Shown here one piece after another: positions 31,013-36,411 of a stretch of 36,411 nucleotides of DNA (positions within the stretch are counted from its first letter, which is position 1; each line of letters opens with the position of its first letter). The DNA is from a virus, in IMG/VR virus record IMGVR_UViG_3300023215_001926, positions 1 to 36,411 of that record; one strand, written 5' to 3'. Below the pieces are notes generated by a model, which was given only the letters and a program-made list of their open reading frames with translations, did not search any database and was not told the origin of the DNA. Both the position numbers and the translations under genes were made by a program.

Positions 31013-31584
31013 GCGAAGCCATCACCGGCATTATGACCAACGCCGGAAGAAGTTACATAACCACCCGAGCACTTGAAAACAAAGGGCTTGATGTAAAAGA
31101 GCTGGTGTTTGCAAAAATACCAAACCTGAATGAGCAGGAAGAGCGCAATCCAAACGAGCCAATACCTAGCGATTTGCAAATCGTACACCGCCGAAATATT
31201 GATGTGTCTGGCTATGTTGACGAAAACACCGTTGCATGGGCCGTGGTGCTAGAGCAAGAAATCGGCGACTTTGACTACAACTGGATAGGCCTAGTAACGC
31301 AAAACGGCACTTTATTAGCCGTTGACTACCTGCCGCTTCAGCGCAAACGCCAAGGTGTAAATAACGTACACAACCGATCGTTTGTTCTTAAGTTTGCAGC
31401 AGCGGCGGCGCTGGCTCGAATCACAATCCCTGCGCAATCATGGATGTTTGATTACAGCCCGCAAATAGATGCGCTAAACGCACTATCACTAACCACAGCA
31501 ACCGCGCAGGTAAACAACATGTACCGCACGTTGCGTAACTATTTCTTAATGTCAGAATTTACAGTATTTACTAAGGAACTATGA
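31009..31584 (+). CDS. H: Tail fibre base (DUF3751 / GpH N-terminal type)
   Basis: This 191-residue protein consists of the N-terminal fibre-anchoring module: MSEAITGIMTNAGRSYITTRAL, ELVFAKIPNLNEQE, RRNIDVSGYVDENTVAWAVVLEQEIGDFDYNWIGL. In typical P2-like phages this begins a long fibre gene. Here it ends at residue 191 (FTVFTKEL) and is followed by a separate gene for the variable receptor-binding part. The two probably work as base and tip of one fibre. The genes overlap by 4 bp (ATGATGA junction). It shows no sign of being truncated. Confidence 0.8.
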   Translation: MSEAITGIMTNAGRSYITTRALENKGLDVKELVFAKIPNLNEQEERNPNEPIPSDLQIVHRRNIDVSGYVDENTVAWAVVLEQEIGDFDYNWIGLVTQNGTLLAVDYLPLQRKRQGVNNVHNRSFVLKFAAAAALARITIPAQSWMFDYSPQIDALNALSLTTATAQVNNMYRTLRNYFLMSEFTVFTKEL

Positions 31585-32834
31585 TGAGCATTGAACAAAT
31601 CAACGAAATCGTAACCGCGGCAGACCGTGTGGTTACAGCGGTAGAAAATAAAGCAGCCGAGATAGACTCAAAAACAGCCGGGCTAGAAAGCGACTACAAC
31701 AGTAAAAAAGCAGCCCTTGATCAGCAAGTTGCCGAAAACTCGGCGCAACTGGCAATCGTTGCATCAGACGGCTACCGAAAAGCAATCGAAGATGCATCAG
31801 GTGGTCGCAATACGGTAGTAATTGACGAGCAAGGCAATCCAAATGTCATGGTGCGCATCCCGCGGTTTAACTACGAAGACATCAACCAAGCAATTCTAGA
31901 CCGTTTGGGAGTTGACTTAATGCTTGGCACGGGTACGCCAACTATGTTCCAGCGCAATGGCGAGCAAATGGGTGAGGTGCTCATTGCAAAATATCTAGCA
32001 TCATCAGGCGCCAATGGTGGCTGTAGCGTAATTGGTGGTGTACAACCACGTACATCAGTTAACTACGATGTAGCAAAAGCGCTGTGTAACAATAAAGGTG
32101 CAGGATGGCACATGATGAGCATTCACGAATGGGCCGCAATCGCACTGTGGTCGCTAGCTAATGACACCGTACCACGCGGCAATACAAACTACGGCCGCAG
32201 CCACGAAAACAAATTAGAAACAGCCCGTCGTAGCGATAATGGCATCCCAGGCGATACGTCAGGGCTTGCAAGAACAGACACAGGTAAAGGCCCTGCAACA
32301 TGGTCGCACGACCACACAGAATGGGGTATTCAAGACCTAGTCGGTAACGTGTGGGAGTGGCTAGACCAAATGATGCTAAGTGAAGGTCAGGTAATCACCA
32401 CGCTAGATAACAACCCAGAAATCGTAGAGGAAAACTGGATCAAGCATTCAGCTTATTTTGACTCACCAGTAGCAAACACAGAAGGCACCGGCAGCGCTGG
32501 ATCTCCAGTGCTTAACAGCGCAATTACAAACCGTAATGGCCCAGTGGGCGAAGATAGTAACGACAACCCATATTTAACAAACAGCCATTTTGCAGCTATT
32601 ACAAAATCAGAAACGTATCAAAAAGTCGAGATTTTACGCCGCTTGCTTATTGAATCTGAGTCAACCACAACAGTGCCCGGTGCAATCTACTGCCGAAATT
32701 ATGGGAATCGATTCCCGCTACGTGGCGGCATCTGGAGCCATGGCTCGAACGCTGGCTTGGGCGCGCTCAACCTCTCCTATGGCCGTTCGTATGCGCACGG
32801 TAGTATCGGTTTTCGTCCCGCTTTCTTTGCGTAA
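31581..32834 (+). CDS. Variable receptor-binding tail protein (SUMF1 / C-lectin fold; DGR-target type)
   Basis: This 417-residue protein has ribosome site AAGGA and ATG 31581. The N-terminal ~65 residues are a coiled coil (TAADRVVTAVENKAAEID, LESDYNSKKAALDQQ). From about 150 on there is a formylglycine-generating/SUMF1-like C-type lectin domain (CNNKGAGWHMMSIHEWAAIAL, ATWSHDHTEWGIQDLVGNVWEW). Its C-terminus (LRGGIWSHGSNAG, then SYGRSYAHGSIGFRPA) is that of diversity-generating-retroelement (DGR) variable proteins. Known: the related fold in phage Mtd proteins tolerates massive diversity for receptor choice. It is directly downstream of the fibre base, so it is the likely adhesin. The FGE enzyme role does not apply. 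Confidence 0.8.
   Translation: MMSIEQINEIVTAADRVVTAVENKAAEIDSKTAGLESDYNSKKAALDQQVAENSAQLAIVASDGYRKAIEDASGGRNTVVIDEQGNPNVMVRIPRFNYEDINQAILDRLGVDLMLGTGTPTMFQRNGEQMGEVLIAKYLASSGANGGCSVIGGVQPRTSVNYDVAKALCNNKGAGWHMMSIHEWAAIALWSLANDTVPRGNTNYGRSHENKLETARRSDNGIPGDTSGLARTDTGKGPATWSHDHTEWGIQDLVGNVWEWLDQMMLSEGQVITTLDNNPEIVEENWIKHSAYFDSPVANTEGTGSAGSPVLNSAITNRNGPVGEDSNDNPYLTNSHFAAITKSETYQKVEILRRLLIESESTTTVPGAIYCRNYGNRFPLRGGIWSHGSNAGLGALNLSYGRSYAHGSIGFRPAFFA
32694..32831 (+). other. Variable region (VR) of the tail protein
   Basis: Residues 372-417 carry residues where DGR proteins normally vary, in a fixed frame: RNYGNR, GGIWSHG, LSYGRSYAHGSIGF. Replacing these by Asn gives RNNGNN, GGNWNNG, LNNNRSNANNNIGF, the usual template-derived form. 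The DNA differs from an imagined template mainly at AAC/AAT-type codons, consistent with adenine-specific mutagenesis. Confidence 0.6.
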
Positions 32835-32854
32835 TTGATTATTGAAATTTGAAC

Positions 32855-32872
32855 CCCGGGCGATAGCCCGGG
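32855..32872 (+). other. GATA-loop hairpin behind the variable region
   Basis: CCCGGGC-GATA-GCCCGGG is a perfect 7-bp GC stem with a GRNA-type tetraloop, 20 bp after the tail-protein stop. It is followed by AAAAAC, not T, so it is not a terminator. DGR target sites carry just such a stem-loop downstream of VR. Confidence 0.6.
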
Positions 32873-32895
32873 AAAAACTAATAAAAGGTAAAAAT

Positions 32896-33171
32896 ATGTT
32901 TACATATATCTACAAAGGCGCAAGCCACAGCAATACAAGCGCTGAGTACATGCAAAATCTAGGCATGGAACAGGAACAAATTGACGCAGTATTAAATCAG
33001 CAGCAGTTTGAGCTAAGCCAAAATGTTGAAAAGCGCCAAGCCGCTTACAAAGCAGAGTCAGACCCATTATTTATGGAAGCGCAATACGACGGCACGCCTG
33101 AGTCACTGCAAAAGTGGCAAGACAAAGTAGCCGAAATCAAAGCGCGCTACCCACTGCCTGACAATGCATAA
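32896..33171 (+). CDS. Hypothetical small tail protein, 91 aa
   Basis: The ATG at 32896 follows AAAAGGTAAAAAT; the longer frame from 32842 would read through the hairpin and is not accepted. MFTYIYKGASHSNTSAEYMQNLGMEQEQI and a helical charged remainder with Gln-rich sequence (VLNQQQFELSQNVEKRQAAY). It sits directly after the variable adhesin, where DGR loci often carry an accessory gene, but it has no resemblance to Avd that I can see. It may be a fibre chaperone (similar size and position to tail fibre assembly proteins). It overlaps the next gene by 8 bases. Confidence 0.55.
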   Translation: MFTYIYKGASHSNTSAEYMQNLGMEQEQIDAVLNQQQFELSQNVEKRQAAYKAESDPLFMEAQYDGTPESLQKWQDKVAEIKARYPLPDNA

Positions 33172-33793
33172 CCTAGCGCTTTGTTATCATCAAACTGCCG
33201 CCCCTTGCTCAATGCAAGTGGGCGCGCAGTTGCTTGCGTCTGCCATTAAAGACGACTCGCGCACAGATAAGCCAGCAAGCTATGGCGGTTTGTTGTTATC
33301 AGTGAGCGCAATCGATCCCGCAGCGCTAGCCAGTAAGTTGGAATCAATAAACGAATACTGCCCAATCCCTGAGTTTATCGCCTGCGCCCAGTATGCCAAA
33401 AGCCAAAGTACATTAGATCAAACCCAGCTCGAAACGTATGGCGGCCAAAGCATAGAGTGGCAAATAAACACCCTGCAAAACCTATTGCCAATTCGTGAGC
33501 AGCTAATAGCTGACGAACTCGCGGCGGTCGATGATAGCGGCAAGCAATTAATTACTACCATTGACGATGCACTAACCCAAACAGCAGAGCTAAAAACAGC
33601 CCGCGACGAGCGACTAAATCAGGCGCAATTCACTGCTCAAAGTAGCGGGGTAGATGTGCAATTAATTACAGCTGGCACAGCAAAGCAGCTAGCCGACTCA
33701 GTGGCTAACAAAGGCAATGATCATAGCTACTGGGCACTGTGTTTATTTGTTGGCGAGCAGGGCGAACTTAATCAAATTAAAGAGGTGTTATGA
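33164..33793 (+). CDS. Hypothetical tail protein, 209 aa
   Basis: This gene starts at ATG 33164, overlapping the end of the previous gene, and ends in an ATGA overlap with the next. The product (MHNLALCYHQTAAPCSMQVGA, DQTQLETYGGQSIEWQINTLQNLLPIREQLIADELAAV) is mostly helical with Gln/Ala-rich stretches. No known family is recognised. Position between adhesin and the U/D/V-like baseplate genes suggests a structural or assembly role. Confidence 0.5.
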   Translation: MHNLALCYHQTAAPCSMQVGAQLLASAIKDDSRTDKPASYGGLLLSVSAIDPAALASKLESINEYCPIPEFIACAQYAKSQSTLDQTQLETYGGQSIEWQINTLQNLLPIREQLIADELAAVDDSGKQLITTIDDALTQTAELKTARDERLNQAQFTAQSSGVDVQLITAGTAKQLADSVANKGNDHSYWALCLFVGEQGELNQIKEVL

Positions 33794-34275
33794 GTTTAGC
33801 AATTGATGGCTGGAACATACCGGGGTTTGAAACCCGTGTTGATGCATCGGTAAAACTCGCCGGTGGTGACATGTCGGGGTTTGGTAGCTTTGCACTTAGT
33901 AGTGATCAGGGTGTTAAGCCAGGTTTAATAACTGTAAAAACAAAAATACCCATGCTGGATGAAAGCGAGCTAGCAGCCCTTATCGCCAAATCAAAAGCAC
34001 TAGATGAAAACGGCGCCCGTGTTGTTTACACCATTACCAATGCGTTAGCTGAGGCATATAAAATTCGTAAAGCAAAATTTGACGGTGAAGTAAAAGCCAC
34101 CGAGCTTGAAGAAAAACGCGCGTGGCAAGTAACATTTAAACTCGTAGAGGTTCAGTCAGTCTCAGAGCGCGAGCAACAGCAGCTAGACGAGCAGGCAACC
34201 GAAAACGCCGAGCCGCAAGCAATAACCAGCAACGACGATGTGCAAAATAAATTCAACGAGGTCGAAGGGCCATGA
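33790..34275 (+). CDS. Baseplate/tail protein of GpU role
   Basis: This 161-residue protein opens MSLAIDGWNIPGFETRVDASVKLAGGDMSGFGSFALSSDQGVKPG. It holds a typical phage baseplate-complex sequence (LITVKTKIPMLDESELAALIAKSKALDENGARVVYTITNALAEAYKIRKAKFDG). A disordered acidic tail of about 40 residues follows. It lies just before the D-like gene, in the U position of the U-D-V order of this branch. It probably joins baseplate to tail tube. It overlaps both neighbours by 4 bp. Confidence 0.65.
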   Translation: MSLAIDGWNIPGFETRVDASVKLAGGDMSGFGSFALSSDQGVKPGLITVKTKIPMLDESELAALIAKSKALDENGARVVYTITNALAEAYKIRKAKFDGEVKATELEEKRAWQVTFKLVEVQSVSEREQQQLDEQATENAEPQAITSNDDVQNKFNEVEGP

Positions 34276-34976
34276 GCACACGCCTATCCAACACCCTAAC
34301 AATTGGCGGCAGTACAGTCACCAACATAGTCAGCAAAACAGTACAGCTAGACATAGCCAGTACAGGCCGCGCAAAATTTGAAGTGGTCGCAGAGCAAGAG
34401 CCAAGCGGGTTGGTCGAGCTGCACCTAGGTTACACGCTTGATAATATGATCCCGTATTTTCTCGGTGTAATAGAGTCAAAGCACCAAGCCAACGGCCGCT
34501 GGTATTTAACCTGCCGTGAATTACTCGGCGCGCTAAGCTTTCCCGGCCCGCTGGCTGTTCGTCACGCAACAATTGACGCGGTGCTTGATGAACTAGCAAA
34601 ACTCGGAGTTGAGTTTGCAACCCCTGAAAACGCTGAATATTTAAATAAAATAGCACCCGCGTTTTATCACAGCGGCACAGGTGTTGAAGCGCTTAGACAA
34701 GTAGCTAAAGTGTGGGGCATTAGCGATTTTATATTTCAGCAGCGCCCTGACGGTAAAATATTTGTCGGCAGTTGGCACGACTCGCGCTGGCCGCTCGCAG
34801 CTATCAATGACTTTCCAGAGCACACAATAACCGCTAAAAGCTCAACTACTGGCGAACTAATCGCTATCCCAAAATTAAGACCAGGCATACAAATAAACGG
34901 CCGCCACATAACCGAAGTAACACTAATCAACGACAGGATGCACATACGATGGTCAAACAAGCCATTAAACGCCTAA
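34272..34976 (+). CDS. D: Tail/baseplate hub protein of GpD type
   Basis: This 234-residue protein has features of phage late control/hub D proteins: an N-terminal TIGGSTVTNIVSKTVQLDIASTGRAKFEVVAE, central YLTCRELLGALSFPGPLAVRHATIDAVLDEL, and VWGISDFIFQQRPDGKIFVGSWHDSRW. It is shorter than P2 D (about 390), as in HP1-like phages where hub functions are split. It would form the central hub that carries the spike. It overlaps the spike gene by 28 bp. Confidence 0.7.
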   Translation: MSTRLSNTLTIGGSTVTNIVSKTVQLDIASTGRAKFEVVAEQEPSGLVELHLGYTLDNMIPYFLGVIESKHQANGRWYLTCRELLGALSFPGPLAVRHATIDAVLDELAKLGVEFATPENAEYLNKIAPAFYHSGTGVEALRQVAKVWGISDFIFQQRPDGKIFVGSWHDSRWPLAAINDFPEHTITAKSSTTGELIAIPKLRPGIQINGRHITEVTLINDRMHIRWSNKPLNA

Positions 34977-35902
34977 TACAGCGCTACTTTCCAGAGCTAA
35001 GCGAGCGTAAACACCTGCCGCAATTGGCGCGTATTGAAAAAATATATGACCTACCAAGCGTTGGCGCAGCCATTAGCACCGCATTTAGGCCGCTAAAAGC
35101 AGCCGACGTACAGCTATTAAACCCGCTAACAGGCGAGCCATTAGCCGCACCTATCTTTCAGCAAGTAACACTTGGCACAGGCCAAGCGCCTGATCATGGC
35201 TTACTAAACGAACCCGCACCAGGCATGCATTGTTTAATACAGTATATCGATGGGCTAAACAGTCACCCCGTGATCACCAGCTTATTGCCATGGCAAAGCC
35301 TAGTGCCCGAGCACAAACGCACCGACGTAACACTTCAACAAAATAGCCGCAGCAAACTACAAGGCCGCGACGGCAATTGGCATACCACAACCGACGGCGA
35401 CATAACCCAAACCAGCGACACAAACAAAACAACCGCACGCAAAAGCGAGCAAAGCTACCACGAGCGTAGCACTAACATAGCCACGCATGACGTTTTAAAA
35501 ATAGACGGCAACCAAGCAACCGAAGTGATGGGCGCATTAAAAACCGTAGTGGGTGAGAAAGCCTTAATTGTAGCTTTAGAGGGTTTATTACTTGGCAGTA
35601 AAAAACAGGTAGATATTGAAGCCACCGAAAACATGAACCTAAACACACTAAAAACCCTACACGCCAAAGCCACCGAACTGGCAAAGGTAGAAGGCAAAAC
35701 CGTGTGGCTTGGTAATAACTCAGTAAACGTGGCTCAAGTGCTGCTAGATTTAATCGCACTGGTAAAAGACATAAACCAAAGCCTAGAAACCCACGGCCAC
35801 AAAGACCAGGGCGCGGGACCGCCAATTACCAAAGGCGAGTTTACCAGCCATAAATCAACAGCCAGCAGCTTAAAAAGCACACTAGAGCCAGTGGTGGAAT
35901 AG
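34949..35902 (+). CDS. V: Baseplate spike protein GpV-type
   Basis: This 317-residue protein has an N-terminal OB-like domain (LARIEKIYDLPSVGAAISTAFRPLKAADVQLLNPLTG, PAPGMHCLIQYIDGLNSHPVI). A repetitive beta-helix-like region at about 140-250 (NSRSKLQGRDGNWHTTTDGDITQTSD) is followed by a C-terminal tip with LETHGHKDQGAGPP. The His pair in HGH and the downstream Gly/Pro are the type of site that binds iron at spike tips. It would pierce the outer membrane. It starts inside the D-like gene with AGGAT as ribosome site and is the last structural gene. Confidence 0.75.
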   Translation: MVKQAIKRLIQRYFPELSERKHLPQLARIEKIYDLPSVGAAISTAFRPLKAADVQLLNPLTGEPLAAPIFQQVTLGTGQAPDHGLLNEPAPGMHCLIQYIDGLNSHPVITSLLPWQSLVPEHKRTDVTLQQNSRSKLQGRDGNWHTTTDGDITQTSDTNKTTARKSEQSYHERSTNIATHDVLKIDGNQATEVMGALKTVVGEKALIVALEGLLLGSKKQVDIEATENMNLNTLKTLHAKATELAKVEGKTVWLGNNSVNVAQVLLDLIALVKDINQSLETHGHKDQGAGPPITKGEFTSHKSTASSLKSTLEPVVE

Positions 35903-35977
35903 TGAAATTCCATTCAGTTGCGCGATTTTAAAAGTAGGTTAGGCTATCTGCAAATAACAGAAAAGGTAATTTGTATT

Positions 35978-36148
35978 ATGATGGAAAAGCTAGATCGAAT
36001 CGCAGAACTAAACACAGAGATGCAAGCAATTTTAACTTTGTTAACCAGAGACGAAAACTACACAGAACTAGAGCATCAGCTTCTAGACTCAGCACTACAA
36101 CGGCTACTGAATAATAGCGCATCTATAAATCAAGAATTATTAAATTAA
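35978..36148 (+). CDS. Small hypothetical protein at the right end, 56 aa
   Basis: The preferred start is ATG 35978 (MMEKLDRIAELNTEMQ), with AAAAGG 11 bp before. A longer frame from 35918 has no ribosome site. The product is a helical, acidic coiled-coil-like protein (LDRIAELNTEMQAILTLL, LLDSALQRLLNNSASINQE). No family is recognised. It lies between the spike gene and the terminator, so it may be the last gene of the late operon. Confidence 0.5.
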   Translation: MMEKLDRIAELNTEMQAILTLLTRDENYTELEHQLLDSALQRLLNNSASINQELLN

Positions 36149-36170
36149 AAAAGGGCTTTAGCCCTTTTTT
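36147..36170. terminator. Strong bidirectional terminator at the right prophage boundary
   Basis: AAAAAAGGGC (36147-36156) / GCCCTTTTTT (36161-36170) with loop TTTA carries A or T runs on both sides. It ends the late operon before the arm repeats. Confidence 0.92.
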
Positions 36171-36185
36171 AATTTGGATAGTAAG

Positions 36186-36208
36186 TGTGTATAAATATGT
36201 GTATAAAT
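36186..36208 (+). promoter_or_regulatory. Integrase arm-type binding repeats, right arm
   Basis: Two identical TGTGTATAAAT copies (36186-36196 and 36198-36208) lie about 70-90 bp inside attR, in the same orientation as those at 274-317. They complete the arm-site set for the integrase. Confidence 0.7.
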
Positions 36209-36251
36209 TATTTTTATATTTTACATTATGTCACTAAAAACAATGCATTAT

Positions 36252-36311
36252 CTAACTTTGATTATAGTCGTGCCAGTAGATTGTTGCTTGATTTTGCTCT
36301 TGATATGCCAT
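36252..36311 (-). pseudogene. sbcB': Severed native 5' end of sbcB
   Basis: Reading leftward from ATG 36311, codons MAYQEQNQATIYWHDYNQS end at TAG 36252-36254, because phage sequence follows the att core. The first 16 residues belong to host exonuclease I. The native promoter and ribosome site (about 36312-36411) stay with this fragment, which can only make a 19-residue peptide. Confidence 0.88.
36264..36293. repeat. attR: attR, right prophage attachment site
   Basis: This is the counterpart of attL with the identical core 36277-36293. The only two differences in 30 bp are at 36267 and 36276, both silent wobble positions of sbcB. Sequence to its right is host DNA. Confidence 0.9.
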
Positions 36312-36411
36312 GCTGAAAACCCTGAGTAGTTAACTTATAAACGCCTAAATACGCGCCAAGTTACTAAAATAATGAATTATTTAGATTATGGCATATGGGC
36401 GAGGGAGTTTA

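Noticed and set aside
31581-32834. Annotation as a formylglycine-generating sulfatase-modifying enzyme
   Set aside because: The SUMF1-like fold is present, but the location in the tail operon, the coiled-coil N-terminus and the DGR-type C-terminus point to a receptor-binding protein.
32855-32872. GC-rich hairpin after the variable tail protein as a transcription terminator
   Set aside because: It is followed by AAAAAC and has no T tract, and the tail operon continues downstream.
32835-36250. A hidden reverse transcriptase or template repeat downstream of the variable region
   Set aside because: All sizeable frames here are tail or baseplate genes; none has a YxDD-type motif, and no second near-copy of 32694-32831 was seen.
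1-36411. CRISPR arrays, insertion sequences or tRNA genes
   Set aside because: No regular spacer-repeat pattern, no transposase frame with terminal repeats, and no complete tRNA was seen on either strand.

Overview
The window is a nearly complete, probably defective prophage of the P2 family, about 36.1 kb long, inside a bacterial chromosome. The gene set and order resemble the HP1/K139 branch. The host is probably a marine gammaproteobacterium of the Pseudoalteromonas type, judged from modest GC content, gene style and the flanking gene. That gene is sbcB (exonuclease I), read on the minus strand. Its body enters at the left edge, and its severed native 5' end lies at the right edge. A 17-bp identical core (30 bp with 2 mismatches) at 133-162 and 36264-36293 marks attL and attR. 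The phage end at attL supplies a new ATG and first codons in frame with sbcB.

Layout. 270-1542: integrase arm sites and integrase. 1560-4653: accessory (moron) genes, including a DUF4760-like membrane protein and a WYL-domain membrane protein behind a LexA-type box. 4664-5963: immunity region with a self-cleaving CI repressor facing a Cro-like gene, four operators, and an AlpA-like regulator. 5974-11834: early operon with a Dam-type methyltransferase, the HUH replication endonuclease GpA and small genes. 11838-12774: a structured leader resembling the P1/P7 c4 antisense-RNA system in front of a KilA-N (antirepressor-type) gene. 12920-14837: a low-GC membrane protein, the Ogr-type late activator with a LexA box over its promoter, a repeat-rich intergenic stretch, and a PapB-like regulator. 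14855-18308 (minus strand): two holin-like genes, portal Q (broken) and terminase P. 18513-22898: scaffold/protease O, capsid N, terminase M, head completion L (frameshifted), R and S. 22921-35902: sheath, tube, a candidate cell-wall enzyme, tail chaperone with a -1 frameshift site, tape measure, baseplate J/I, a fibre base, a SUMF1/C-lectin-type variable tail protein, and U/D/V-like baseplate genes. A small gene and a strong terminator close the element.

How it would work. Repressor CI holds the early promoter off. DNA damage would cleave CI and also relieve LexA at ogr and at the WYL gene, so SOS would act at more than one level. GpA would start rolling-circle replication, and Ogr would switch on the late operons. 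The portal gene has two frame-breaking internal deletions and gene L has a one-base shift, so the element probably cannot build infectious heads alone.

The most notable signals are these: a diversity-generating-retroelement-type variable region with its GRNA-loop hairpin but no reverse transcriptase in the element; the c4-like RNA region; the LexA-boxed WYL membrane protein; integration that re-starts exonuclease I; and a YkuD-like candidate endolysin inside the tail operon. All identifications come from reading the sequence; no database search was run.
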